Assembly (NCBI GenBank): GCA_039654915.1
Contig: CM077594.1
Coordinates: 19,901,001 to 19,965,000 of the forward strand
Origin: Aquilaria yunnanensis
Taxonomy: Eukaryota; Streptophyta; Magnoliopsida; Malvales; Thymelaeaceae
Length of the DNA: 64,000 nt
Direction of reading: 5' to 3'
The notes below the pieces were generated by a model. It made no database searches and was not told the DNA's origin. It saw only the letters and a program-made list of their open reading frames with translations. Both the position numbers and the translations under genes were made by a program. Within the stretch, counting starts at the first letter, position 1. Each line of letters begins with the position of its first letter. Of the stretch, positions 46,544 to 58,047 are shown piece by piece.

Positions 46544-48238
46544 TCAAAAGAAACGGCCCAAAGTACAGTATTGCTTTCTGGCCTTTGAAATAAACTCCAT
46601 CATTTTTTGAATATTCACTGATGGAGTAGGGCAGCTCAATTCTTCTAACTCCTTGGCTTCTTCGCCCATTAGTTGGGCTTGCTCAGTCACTTTTCTGACT
46701 TCTGCCAAAAATATTTGAAGCTGTTCTTGAGAAAATCTGTATTGATCTTCCCAATATCTTGCTCTCATCTCTGTTTGATCGGTTTCATCAACTAATTCGG
46801 TGATGACTTGTTTTTGGCTTTCGATCTTTTCTTCGAGGAGTTGTGTTTTGTGACTGAGCTGTTGTATGTCGAAGAGCATCTTCTTGTTCTTCTCCTTTTC
46901 TTCCTCTAGCTCTTTCTCCAACTCTCTTTTTGCCAATTTTCTGATGACCTCTTCGGGAAGAACTATTCCTTCTTTCCGATTATTTCTCCATTCATAATAC
47001 GCAGTAGGAGAAATAATAGGGCCTGACTTTAATATGAAAAGTCTTTTCCATGCAACTGAAATACCCATTGCAAGCTTATTTGAATTTGGATCTTCATGTG
47101 AAAACTCCAACTTGCTCAGGTTATGTGTCATGGGTATAAATTGCATGGACCCAAATTGTTTACGTACTTGGGCTGGAGCATAGCTTGTTCCTCCCGATAT
47201 GCCTAAGAGAGGAACCCACGGGCAATTGCCGCAACGGTAAACTATGCGGGTGGTGGTGGACCAGGGTGCTCTCCATTCAATTTGGAATTCGCTGATGTTC
47301 TTGAAGTAGTCAACCCATGCTTCCTTGCTATCATGATTAGTGGTTTCACTTTTCAAAAAGGCTTCAATTGGGATGAAGTCCTTTGAAAAGCGATTTCCAA
47401 AATGTTGCTTCTCACAAGGAAGGTGGCTTTTGATCCAAACGTTGAGGAGATGTGAACATCCTATGAATTTGCCTCCTCTTTGGCGACAAAAGTTTAATGC
47501 CCTGATAGTTTCACATAATATCACTGAGGTCGGATTTACTTGGGCATTGCAGACTTGCTCAAATAATGTGATGACGTCTCCTTCAATAAATCCGACAATT
47601 CTTGGGAAGACTACCAGGCCATATATTGCCAAGGCGAACAACTTGCGTCGTTGATTCTTCTGAGGGAGGGTGTGACTTAGTTGTTTTAGATCGGTCCAGC
47701 TGATAAATTTCCGACACCCTTTTGTTGCAAATTTGGGTTGAAGACTGGAAGCTGGCATGTCCAATAATTTTGCTAGGGCTCGATGAGGCTCTGTTCTTCT
47801 ATCATGTTGATAAGTCTCGATTGGATAGTCGGAGGACCAACCCAAGAGGCTGTTGTATTCTTCAATGGTTGGAACCAGATCCATCTTATCGAAAGAAAAG
47901 CATCGATAAAATGGATCCCAAAATTGTATTAGAGCCCGGACAAGTGATGCATCAACGGTAACCTTTAGTAGGCAAGTGATGTGACCATATTTTGCCGTAA
48001 AAGCTTCCCGATCAGCAGAATTCCAACTATTCCAGACTTGCAATAATTCCGTGGTGTCGTTCTGATTTATCCGGACCGATACCTGGTCCTTAAGCTGTAC
48101 GTGAGAATGGGATGTCAGAGCATCTCCGTGAAGCTTTTGAGCCGTTTCGGAATATTCCATAGCTTCAGGCTGAGTTTCGATTACCGTGTCATTCCATGAT
48201 CCAGTAACAGTCGTGGGAAGATAATCGAGAATATCCAT
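46544..48238 (-). CDS. Ogre ORF1 protein, plant-mobile-domain-like with C-terminal coiled coil (element B)
   Basis: A 564-residue ORF before gag, the position of the extra ORF1 of Ogre elements. The central region (FWDPFYRCFSFDKMDLVPTI, EEYNSLLGW) resembles the plant mobile domain / aminotransferase-like family seen in both Ogre ORF1 and host genes. Residues about 420-540 are Glu/Lys/Gln-rich and predicted coiled coil (ELEKELEEEKEKNKK). The role of ORF1 is not established; structural or host-interaction functions have been suggested. The start at 48238 gives a full-length product. The ORF has no counterpart in element A. Confidence 0.88.
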   Translation of the reverse strand: MDILDYLPTTVTGSWNDTVIETQPEAMEYSETAQKLHGDALTSHSHVQLKDQVSVRINQNDTTELLQVWNSWNSADREAFTAKYGHITCLLKVTVDASLVRALIQFWDPFYRCFSFDKMDLVPTIEEYNSLLGWSSDYPIETYQHDRRTEPHRALAKLLDMPASSLQPKFATKGCRKFISWTDLKQLSHTLPQKNQRRKLFALAIYGLVVFPRIVGFIEGDVITLFEQVCNAQVNPTSVILCETIRALNFCRQRGGKFIGCSHLLNVWIKSHLPCEKQHFGNRFSKDFIPIEAFLKSETTNHDSKEAWVDYFKNISEFQIEWRAPWSTTTRIVYRCGNCPWVPLLGISGGTSYAPAQVRKQFGSMQFIPMTHNLSKLEFSHEDPNSNKLAMGISVAWKRLFILKSGPIISPTAYYEWRNNRKEGIVLPEEVIRKLAKRELEKELEEEKEKNKKMLFDIQQLSHKTQLLEEKIESQKQVITELVDETDQTEMRARYWEDQYRFSQEQLQIFLAEVRKVTEQAQLMGEEAKELEELSCPTPSVNIQKMMEFISKARKQYCTLGRFF

Positions 48239-48844
48239 GATAATAGTTCTTTCACCAAATACTTATCTTTAATGATGAAATGTATATGCCGGAAAAATAA
48301 GGAAAAATAGAGTTAGTAAAAAAAATAACACATAGGATCATACAAACATATAGATAAAACAAAACCTATGGAAATGGGAACCGAGGTATGGGAAATTCTT
48401 AATGGCTGGTTCTAAGGTAGAGTAAGGAATTCTACATGCAGAAGGTGGTTTATCAAAAAGGCAAGGGATAGTTCCCGAATCCCGTCACTGAATCATAGTG
48501 ACGGCCCGATTCCTTACCCTCTAGGGTTTATGTAAGGAATGGATTAATTCGAGTCGTAGCTTTTCGTGGGCCCATGCAGAGACTAACCGTCTCAGAAGGC
48601 AATACACTACTTTGCTACTTTGAAACCGGTGAAGGCTTGGAGACCGTGGCCTCACAAGGACAGCAACACCAATTCCGCTTAGAAAGAATCGTGTTTGATT
48701 TAAGGAAGCTCGGGTATAGAGCTTCATTTTGTGAATGCGTTATGCATGTTTACTTAAGTAAATATAATATATAAATCCACATAATAGTAAAGCAAAGTAA
48801 ATCAAAACAAATCAACTTTAGGCTCGACTCACTAACGTCGCATG
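48239..48844 (-). promoter_or_regulatory. 5' leader of element B
   Basis: Untranslated leader between PBS and ORF1. The part at about 48440-48840 is close to identical to 58690-59080 of element A (block ggcaagggatagttcccgaa and onward). It contains a perfect 6-bp hairpin CGTCAC..GTGACG at 48483-48503. Conserved between an intact and a pol-less element, so packaging or dimerisation signals are likely here. Confidence 0.65.
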
Positions 48845-48862
48845 TCCCCAGTGGAGTCGCCA
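48845..48862 (-). other. Primer-binding site of element B
   Basis: TGGCGACTCCACTGGGGA on the minus strand, three bases after the 5' LTR. It begins TGG as complement of a tRNA CCA end. Ogre elements generally prime from tRNA-Arg; the exact tRNA was not checked. Confidence 0.85.
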
Positions 48863-48865
48863 AGC

Positions 48866-51800
48866 TGTGGCAACGTCAGGTTTTCTGGAGTCGCCACCAA
48901 TCGGTTTCACCTAGGTCGATTGGTCACCTAAAATATGGTCTGCGAGAGTTCGGGGATCGGGAGTACGGTTACGTTAAAACAACTTTGTTAAAACGCCCAA
49001 AAATTGGCACCTTAGTTGATTTTAATTTTGTTTTACTTTGCTTTTAAAACTTTTCAGTTAATTTAGATATTTTACCTGAATTAGTCGAAAATGTGGATTT
49101 TGGTAATTAATTCGGATAAAATTTTATACTTCCGAACCATGGACTCTGCCGAGTCATTTGGACACGGAAGATTTTGATTCCGAACCATGGACTCTGCCGA
49201 GTCATTTGGACACGGAATTTGGTGAAATTTTAAACAATTTTATCCATATTGTAAAAAATATGGATTTTTATCTTTTTATTTAATTTATTTATTTTAAAAG
49301 TTTGATATTTTCCAAACCGTAGATCCTGCCGGATCATCCGGATATGGAAATTGATTTATCGTAATTATTTAATTCTTATTATTATGAAATTAATTTTTAA
49401 ATGGTAATTCTTTTTGTTTATGAATGATTTTTAATACTAACTAAAAAATTTATCTTTATATTTTTACTTCTTTTTTTACTTTCTTTCTTTTTCTTCTTTT
49501 TTACTTATTTTTACTTTTTTTTTTTTAATTTTCTTATAATTTCTTTTCTTTTCTTTCTTTTTTATTCTTTTCTTTCTTTCTTTTCTTTTTCTTTCTTTTA
49601 TCTTTCTTTTCTTTCTTATCTTTCTTTTATTTTTCTTTCTTATCTTTCTTTTATTTTTCTTATCTTTCTTTTTTTTTTTTTCTTGTTTACTTTTTTTGTT
49701 TTCTTGTTTAATGAAAGATATTTATTATTTTAAAGGATTACTCAATTTATAAAAGAATTAAAAAAAATAATAATTAATTTTTATTTAATAAGAAGTTAAT
49801 TTAAAAGAATTAAAGAGTTTAAAAATAAAAATTTTGATCATGGTACGGGGCGTTGTTACTCAGCCAGACCCTCTTCACTAGGTGAAGCAGCTCAAAAGCG
49901 GGCACGAGACAGTTTCCAGCCAATATACCATGAACTAAAATTTTTTTATTTTTTTATTTTTTTATTTTTTTATTATTTTTTTATTTTTTTTTTTATAAAA
50001 GATTAACCAAAAGTAATTGTTTTATTAAGAGAATCAAAAATTTATATGTATATTTTAAACAAAAGAAGAAAAGTTTTGATATTTATTTAATTTATTTTGG
50101 AATAAAAGATTATTTAACCGAAAACTTATATGTATTTTAAAACAAAAGTCTTGATATTTTTATTTTTTATATTCTTCTTTGTTTGATGAAAGATTTTTTT
50201 TTTTAATTTTAATTTATATTTCTGAAAATATATCTAATCAATAAGTCAAAAATATTTAAGAGAAAATTCAATTATTTTTGTTTTATTTTGTATTATTTTG
50301 AAATTATTTGATTAAGATTTTTATAAAGGAAACAAAAAGTTATATCTTTTAATAAGTAAAATATTACTGAATAAAATATTAACCCAAAATTTTTATTCTT
50401 TTCATTAAAAAAAATTATATTTTAAAAGAAATAAATAAAATATTACTGAAAAATATTAACTCAAAATTTACTCTTTTTATTCTTTTTATTAATAAAGAAA
50501 ACTAAAAAAAAGTTATATTTTAAAAGAAATAAATAAAATATTACTGAAAAATATTAACCCAAAATTTACTCTTTTTATTCATTTTAATAAAGAAAACTAA
50601 AAAAAAGTTATATTTTATTATTTTAAAAGAAATAAATTTTACTGAAAAATATTAACCCAAAAAAAAATTACTTTTTTTTATTCTTTTTACTAAAAAAAGT
50701 TATATTTTATTATCTTAAAAGAAATAAATAAAATATTACTGAAAAATATTAACCCAAAAATTTCACGCTTTTTATTCTTTTTATTAATAAAGAAAACTAA
50801 AAAAAATTATATATTAATAGATAATTAATATATTAGTCTAAAGTTTTTTTATTTTTTATAAAGAAAAAATTTATTTATATATTTTATTTAAAAATATTTC
50901 CAAGCCATGGATCCTGGCGGATCATTTGGTCATGAAGTTTTAATTTTTTTTTATTTCATTAATTATTAATTTTAAAGATGTATTAAAAGAATGATTTTAT
51001 GTTTATTTATTTATTTATTTTATTTTTGAATTATTTCATTATGTTTGTTTATTAAAAGGAATAAAAACTTTGTTTCAAAATAAAAAAAAGTAATTTTTAT
51101 TAGCCTTTAGAAAATTATTCACATAAAATTCCTTTTTTTATCTTTTAATCATAAAAAAATTCAATTAATAAAGTGGGGCTTTTTGGCCATCCACTTTAAT
51201 AACACAATAATAATAAAAGTTAGCACAATTAATATAGTTAGATTAGTTGGATTAGTTAGTTAATAACAATAAAAAAGGTTAGTAAAAGTTAGATTAAATT
51301 AATTAACAACAATAATAAAAATTAGCCAAGTTTAATTAAATTAATTGTTAACAACAATAATAAAAAGTTAGTCAAGTTAATTAAATTAATTAATTAACAA
51401 CAATAATAAAATTTAGCCAAATTAATTAATTGTTAATTAACCAAGTTGATTAAATTAATTAACAATAATAAAAGTTAGTAATAATGCAAAAATTAAAAGG
51501 TTAGTAACAATAATAATGTTAAAAGTTAGTTGTTAGTAAGTTAGTTAACAAGTTAATAATAACAAAAAAAAAAAGGGTTAGTAACAATAACAATAATAAA
51601 CAAATAAATACACAAGTAAAAAAAATAAAGTTAGTAATTAATTCTGAAAAAAAAACAAAATAAAAAGATTAGTGACCAAAATGAAAAGAATTGAAAAGAT
51701 GAAGTATTAAAGTAGAATTTTACCTAAAGGTTGAAATTTTTGAATTTGCTGGGTACAGGCGCGACGCGAGCGCGAGGGGGAAAAGGGGCTGGCGGCCGGC

Positions 51801-52742
51801 GGCGGCTGGGCCAGGGGCAGGGGGGACGGCGGGGGTGGCGCGGCGGCACGGGCACGGGGCGGCGAGCGACGGCACGGCGGAAACAGCGGCCGGCGAGGGT
51901 AGGTTGACGCGGCGAGGGCGGCGCGGCGAGGCGGTATGGTGGCAGGACGGCGACGGGCGAGGCGGCACGGCGGCGGGACGGCAACGGGCGAGGCAGCACG
52001 GCGGCAGGAGGAGAAAGAGAGAGAAAACGAGAGGAGAGAGAGAGAGAACAACGAAGGAGATCAAACGAAAGAGATGGTCAAATCGTAGAAAAATAAAATT
52101 TTGAGACTTTCTGGCAGAAGGAGGAGAGGCTAGGGAATAAAGCTGTAATTTTCTCTATTTTTAAAACGGAGCTCTGAACTTTTTTCTCTGATTTTCTGTG
52201 TGTTCAGCACTGAATTTGGGGGGGTATTTATAGAAGGAGCTTAGCTGAACTGTGGACGGATAAATTAATAAAAAATATCAAACTTATCTTTTAAATTGGT
52301 AAAATGACAGTTTCAGTCCTTTACGTTACTCCAGCTCTGGATAAGCTCAGAAGCTTCTGATTTTGACAATTTTAACGTTTTCTGTCAATTTGGGCTAGAA
52401 ACGTCCGTTTAGGCCCAAAATTGACGCGAAAAATTACCCAAAGCTCCTGAAACTTTCAGAATTTGTCAATTTTGTCCGAAACTTCTTAATTTTGTCATTT
52501 TTACCTCAAACTTTTAATTTTTTTGTCATTTTTTTCTGAAATTTTATTTTTATTCCAAACACATACATATTCGCACATATATTATTTTAAATCAAATCTT
52601 CTCAAAATAAAAATATATTTTAAACTAATTAACATAATTAAAATTTTTTAGCAATAATAATAATAATAATAATAATTTTTTTAATTAGTTTTTTTTTTAA
52701 AAATTTTTTAAAAAAAAGGCCGGACGAAATTGGGTGTCAACA
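48866..52742 (-). repeat. Element B 5' LTR (3,877 bp)
   Basis: Partner of 28434-32321. TATA box at 52225-52233, so U3 is only about 540 bp and R-U5 about 3.3 kb. GC-rich block at about 51750-52040. The conserved AAAGTGG..CCACTTT hairpin is at 51170-51197, and the 96-bp insert at 49838-49933. Confidence 0.95.
52225..52233 (-). promoter_or_regulatory. TATA box of the element B 5' LTR
   Basis: CTATAAATA on the minus strand. The genomic RNA of element B would start near 52195. Confidence 0.7.
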
Positions 52743-52783
52743 GAAGGAAAATACTTTCGTAGGGCGGAAAGAGAAGACTCCAT
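52743..52783 (-). pseudogene. NABP-like gene of element A, first 41 bases (split by element B)
   Basis: ATG at 52783 followed by 13-14 codons in the frame of the NABP-like genes, then the LTR of element B. The first five bases on each side are the gaagg target duplication. The rest of the gene is at 27921-28433. Confidence 0.8.
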
Positions 52784-52843
52784 TGATAAAGGAGGCAAAG
52801 AAAGAAATTAGTGATTGTAGGAAACGAAAATAACTAACACATA

Positions 52844-52850
52844 TTTATAG
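52844..52850 (-). promoter_or_regulatory. TATA box of the split NABP-like gene (element A)
   Basis: CACTATAAATATG-type sequence on the minus strand, about 65 nt before the ATG at 52783. Homologous to the boxes at 36528 and 37353. Confidence 0.55.
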
Positions 52851-52999
52851 TGATGAAAGGGATAATGCGTTAATTACACTTACAGAAGCAAGTACATTAT
52901 TGTCAAAAGAAAAGACAAATGACAGCTTATATGTACAGCAATCATGACTGTGGCTCTCATCTTCCACTGATTTATGTCCAGTAATGGCTTCAATGCCTT

Positions 53000-53548
53000 C
53001 TATAAGTCGGGGATTTGCTTCCCATCCAGTTTCCTTACAAACTGACAAACAGGGTCGTTTAAAGTCACATTCCCAAGACTGTAACAGTTTCGTTCTTTAT
53101 GGTAAGTCCTCCACAATTTGACAATTTGACCTTGCACTTTTCCACAAGCATGCGTTTCAAGAGTCTCTCGGATATCTTCCAGAGATTCCTTACGCAGGCC
53201 ATTCTTAGTGAATTTTCTTTTATTTTCTCGATTATCAGAGATCATTCCTAAAGAACGACATTTAGTACTACAAGTCTACCGTCCACATTTATGGCAGACT
53301 TGTAACCTTTTTGCTCTTTGCTTTTTGGCATAAGAGCTTTTGCCTATACCAGGCATGTGAGACACAAATGCCTCTGGGATTTCACCTGCCAGATGAACCT
53401 TGGCTTCGATTAACCACCGCACATCTTCAGGGATTCCTTTGTGCATCAGAACTCTTAATCGTTCACAGCGAACTTGGTAGATCTTTTTGAGAATGTTCAT
53501 TGGGAGAGAAGGAAAATATTTTCGTAAGACAGAAAGAGTAGGATCCAT
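53000..53548 (-). pseudogene. NABP-like gene of element A with one in-frame stop
   Basis: Aligns over its whole length with 37521-38069, in one frame and without indels that shift it. The first half (53276-53548) ends CHKCGR, then a TAG stands where other copies encode Trp inside the finger. The second half (53000-53245 and the few codons before) continues with the remaining cysteines and the NDPVCQFVRKL block. The break is a single nonsense change, so it is a young pseudogene, or a readthrough product if the stop is leaky. It is upstream of the split copy, giving the same tandem cassette order as in element B. Confidence 0.82.
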
Positions 53549-54846
53549 TTTCTAGAGGGAAGTAAAAGAAAGAAGAGAGGAAAGAATCAGTTATTATGGG
53601 CAACTGAAAGAACCGACTCGAGAGTCACGGAATACCGTATCCGCCACTTAACCGGAAAAGTAGATCCTACTTTATTTTAATGTGAATGATATTTCTTATC
53701 TTTGATATTCCATCTAGCTGACGTTGATCGAGTCCTTGATTATTGAATCTTTTGTCCGCTTTTGACAAAGTTTCAACGACAATATTTCTTGATGTCTGCC
53801 TTATCTTTGACCATAGCTATTTCTTATCTTGGATGCTGCTAAGCTGGCATCAATCTTGTCCTTCCAGGTGTAGCCTCGATTATTGAATCAATTGCCAGGC
53901 TTTTGACAATATTGTCTACTTTATATTTTTTGATATCTGCCTTATCCTTGGCTATAGCTATCTCTTATCTTGGATACTACTAGCTGGCGTCAATCCTATC
54001 ATTCCAGGTGTAGCCTCGATTATTGAATCGGTAGCCAAGCTTTTGACAATATTGTCTACTTTATCCTTGAATTCCTGATGCGGGTTGGTTCCGCATATTA
54101 GCTGTGTATCCAGTGATAGATTGATAAGAGCTGATGACATTAAGATCTCAGCTTATATTGCTGTAACTGTGCTGTGAATGTGATTCCCGTTTGGTCCTTG
54201 TTATGTAAAGGCTATGTATGCATGATATGAAAAACATGAATGCAGAGCATGTGTAACTAATGGCTTTTTTTTGTATGGATCTAGTTCTTTATGTCTTTGT
54301 TTTATTGGATCCTCTTTGTGATGGCCTTCTTGGACTATCATTGAATCTCTTTATGCTTTCCAGCTTTTGTTCGCTGCCTCAAAAGCCCAACTCTTTTCAA
54401 AATCCCCTTTCTTTGACTTGTTCTTGAATTTTGGCCTCAATTTCTTTAAAGTTGGCCCGCCTCATAATTTATATCTCTTTCGGGTACTCATCCATTGTCA
54501 TGGATTTGATACCATCAAAGGCTTTACTTTCAATGTCTGCTTTGCCCCTTTTCTTGTGACCGTGCCGACATTTACTTATCCTCATGTTATAATCTGAATG
54601 ATTGCTCTTCCTTGAACTCATGTTTTGATCCATAAGACTTGCCCCATTGTCTATTGAGCTTCTTTGTTGGCCGTACTCTTTTTAAGCTTCGTAGAGACTA
54701 CTTTGCCCCCATGAATATGGTGTTTATGTAGATAAAAGGTATCACCTCGCCTTTAACAGAAGGTCGAGCATTTCTAGACCTTTGTGATGGCACTTGATCG
54801 TTAATTTCTCTTACAAGAACCACATCTTCTTAAAGAAAGTCTCAAG
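53549..54846 (-). other. Repeat-containing spacer of element A
   Basis: Counterpart of 38070-39300. Three units of a ~130-145-bp repeat at about 53695, 53823 and 53967 (cttatctt(t/g)gat.. with cgattattgaatc). The short ORF at 53958-54140 falls inside the repeats and is not supported. Confidence 0.55.
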
Positions 54847-55038
54847 CTATCTCCTCACTTTTAAATCTACACACATTAATGAATAATGGTTTGGCCTTAA
54901 AGAAAAACTTTCATCAATTTGCAAAGCTTGACAAAGTAATTTACGGTCTTTATTTTTAATTAAAATATCCTGCCACTCTTCCCTTTCCAACTCGAAGACA
55001 TAAACTGTGCAAGGCAATAAGGTATAAACATGATTCAC
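54847..55038 (-). pseudogene. Short unidentified ORF remnant in element A spacer
   Basis: A 63-residue frame with ordinary protein composition (FELEREEWQDILIKNKDRKL). Traces of the same text (tacggtctttg.. and neighbouring words) occur in element B near 39090-39170, where the frame is closed. It may be the remains of another cargo gene. No family recognised. Confidence 0.3.
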
Positions 55039-55400
55039 AAGGATAGCCTTTTAGCTGAATGAGGATGATATCGAGAGGTAACTGTTAGGCGTGAGGAAAA
55101 TTAAGTTTGAATAGTGTGAAAGAAGGATATTTTAATACTATTCGTGAGCAGTATTAAATAAGGTAGAAACATGATTCACAATGATAGTCTTTTAACTGAA
55201 TGAGGATGTTCAGTCTGAGGAAAGTTAAGTTTAAGTGGTGTGGAAGAAGGGTCTTTTAATACTACTCGTGAGCAGTATTAAATAAGGTAGAAGCATGATT
55301 CACAATGATAGTCTTTTAATTGAATGAGGATGTTCAGTCTGAGGAAAATTAAGTTTAAGTGGTGTGGAAGAAGGGTCTTTTAATACTACTCGTGAGCAAA
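55030..55400. repeat. About 123-bp tandem repeat, three units (element A)
   Basis: Units begin near 55030, 55165 and 55288 with catgattcacaa(g/t)gatag and each contains cttttaatactactcgtgag, whose flanks pair as TAATACT..AGTATTA. Confidence 0.75.
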
Positions 55401-56599
55401 TTTGATTGTGGTGAAAAACTCAATAGTGATGACCTCAACTTGCCACTCTTTCCAGAAAGTTAGACCTCATCTGTTGCCCCCCAACTATTGTGATCTTTAT
55501 GCATGCTTGGTTTGAGGGTTGCTTTTGTGTTCTAAACCACATTTGCAGGTTTTCAGTCTAGAATCCATAGCTCACTTTTTTTCTTTTTCTTTCTTTGGCT
55601 CTAACTTGAGCTTCGTTTCTTTTCTTTTCTTGTTTTTTTTTATTTCCCTTTTTTTTTTGTGAGCTATGGTGATGACATACTTGATAACTCTCTTGAAGTG
55701 AGATAACTCAAGTGGCCTTGCTTGCTCGTGCTTGTTCTCAGTCCTTTTTGATTTTGAATTTTTCCTTGTTGGCTTTTTGATGGAAGGGATGAACTTTTTC
55801 CTTTTCGGAGTTTTTTTTTTTTGTTACAGAGAACCGAGATCATAGCCTTCTTGAAATGAGATGATTCAAGTGGCCTTAGTTGCTTGTGTTTGCTCTCAGT
55901 CTCTTTTTTTTGTTTTGGATTTTCCCTTTAATGGCTTTTGATGGAAGGGATAAACTTATTTCCTTTGTTGGAATTTGTGTTGCGGAAAACTGAGAATCTT
56001 TTTTTTTTGTATTGAGCGTTTGTGAGAATTGGGAGGCCACTGAAGTCATTTAATATGAGAGCTACCTTGTTTGGAAGTTAACCCCAGACTTCTTGCAAGG
56101 ATGTTGATAACCACTATGAATTCTTTTTTTTTAGAGTTGAGGTGCAACTTATGAAATCCTTCTTACTAGATTTGGCAGCACTTTCAAGATCATTACTATC
56201 AAATTTTCCTTAACTTTTTATTTTCACCCACGAGTAGTATCATTTAGAAAGCAAAGTATGATAGCAATAATGGATAGTATAATGGAAAGGAGTGAGAGAT
56301 GGATGTAAAAACGGAATTTTTGGTAAGAAGTGGTAGAATGTGTAGGTGTAATAATTGAATTTTTGGTAAAAATTGGTAGAATGTGTAGAAGTAATAATGG
56401 GATTAAAAAGTGGTAGAATGCACACACAACATCTTTTTGTTAGAGAACAAAAAGAATTACCGGTTGTCGAAAAGTAAAGTGTGATGGCAATAATGGATAG
56501 TATAATAGCAAAGAGTGTAAAAATGGAAAGTAGTAGAATGCACGCATCACATCTTTTTGTTGTACCAGAAAAAGAATAGCAGGTGTCCATCTAACAAAG
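55401..56599. other. Low-complexity and duplicated filler where element A lost pol
   Basis: T-rich text with a duplicated block (gagataactcaagtggcctt near 55702 and gagatgattcaagtggcctt near 55858) and another duplication around 56240-56590 (aatggatagtataat twice; ggtagaatg several times). No RT, RNase H or integrase trace was found. Confidence 0.5.
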
Positions 56600-58047
56600 A
56601 CTACACCCTAGATTCTGGACTAAATCTAGGAGATTTTTACTATTAGATTACTTTTGCAAGCTTTCAAAGATACAAGTTTATTCAAAGGATTCCCTGTCAT
56701 TCAAAAGTGTGTGCGGACTATTAGGTCAGATCTGACTTGGAGCCCTTCCAAAATTAATGTAATTCCAGCTCAAAATCTTCACTTTCAATTACCAATCACA
56801 TCGGGCCTAGCAACTTGGACTCGACCAACTGTTGGACCTTGAGTTTCAATATGACAGAATTTTCAGTTACATGTCCAATTGAACCTTTTTGATAATCATA
56901 TTTGGCATTTGGGTCATTCCAACTTCGAAGGGGAAGCTACTTGATCTTTGCTATCGTTGGTATGGGTGATAGCAGGTTTATAGCTTGTGGAAATTGAATC
57001 GACTTAAGTAGCTTTCTTCCCATGAGTGGTATGTGGTACTGATGAGGGAGCCTTGAGGATTACAGTCTCAATAGGATATCATTTCACTCGTAAGATGAGC
57101 GGTAGTGGACCATAGGACTTGGAGATGATGTTTTGGATAGCTCCGCTTCTTTCATTGAAACATCCTCCAATTGAAGAATCGACCAGCTTTCCTGTTTTGA
57201 TTCCAAATTTGATCTTTTCTCCAGGTAATACCAAATTTGAAAAGTTACTCGAAGTGTTCCGAAGTATTTGGATAAACAGGGTGATCCGTTCTCTTTCTAT
57301 GATAGGTGGTTGAACTTGTGCGGCTGAATGTCTCCACCTTTATGCGTATTCCTTAAAGGTCTCTTATTCTTTCTTCTCCATATTCTGGAGAGTTTAGCGA
57401 TTCGGAACCAAGTTCACAACATGCTTGTAGTTATTGATAGAAGCGTGAGTGAACTCATTCCATGTTCTAATGTTCTTTGGACTTTCACTTAGGTACCATT
57501 GTAGTGTTGACTTTGTAAGACTTTTTTTTTTTTTTTGAAAGAGTGCTATCCACATCTTCTCATTTTTTATGAGTGGTTGTACTTTTCTTAGAAACAGTGT
57601 AATATGAGTGATGGGACAGCTTGTTTCATCATATTTCACAAAGTCTGGTACCTTAAAGTCTGAGGGAATCACAATATATGGCACTATGCAGAGATCATCC
57701 ACTGATAGAGATCCGAATATAGTGCCTCCTTCAATGGCTCGCAGTCTCTTTTCTATGATCTCAATTTTTTAGTATCTCCTCTTCTTTAAGCAGGGGCTTC
57801 TTTTCTTCAAAAATTGGATTGTGCCTTTGATGAATGTTATCAGATGGGGTTGAGTCGTGAAAGAGCTTCTCTTGAACTGAGACCTGTTCTGAGTGAATTG
57901 GGGAGGATAGGTGAGATCTTGTGGTTCTTTGACGGAGACATGGGTTGCTTTCCCCTTAATTAACTCCATTAATTGTCTCATTTTCTCAGCCATGCCTTCT
58001 ATCTTAGATTCAATATCTGTGAGGCGTCATTTGGTTTGTTCTGCCAT
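56600..58047 (-). pseudogene. Degenerate gag-pro of element A
   Basis: Starts at the ATG at 58047, homologous to the element B gag start. Fragments 57769-57993 and 57394-57702 are readable (MRQLMELIKGKATHV; YPPQFT; DFVKYDETSCPITHITLFLR), then Gag core fragments to about 57180. The far end near 56600-56670 matches the end of element B gag-pro (gggatttttactattagattac-like). Total length is about 1.45 kb against 3.3 kb, with frameshifts, stops and large internal losses including protease and G-patch. It cannot encode functional Gag. Confidence 0.85.

Larger units (their letters stand above)
28434..52742 (-). mobile_element. Element B: 24.3-kb Ogre-like Ty3/gypsy retrotransposon with NABP-like and LOG cargo
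   Basis: Minus-strand element with TG..CA LTRs (48866-52742 as 5', 28434-32321 as 3') and target duplication gaagg at 28429-28433 and 52743-52747. Order: 5' LTR, PBS, leader, ORF1, gag-pro, predicted intron, RT-RNaseH-aRNaseH-integrase, spacer, three NABP-like genes, LOG gene, paired-hairpin tandem array, PPT, 3' LTR. All major ORFs are open and the LTRs differ essentially by homopolymer length, so insertion is very recent and the element may be active. ORF1 before gag, long LTRs, an intron before RT and two RNase H domains are the defining set for Ogre in the Tat lineage. It sits inside an NABP-like gene of element A. Confidence 0.95.

Noticed and set aside
54367..54597. 76-residue plus-strand ORF in element A spacer
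   Set aside because: No motif, AT-rich leucine/phenylalanine composition, not kept in element B.
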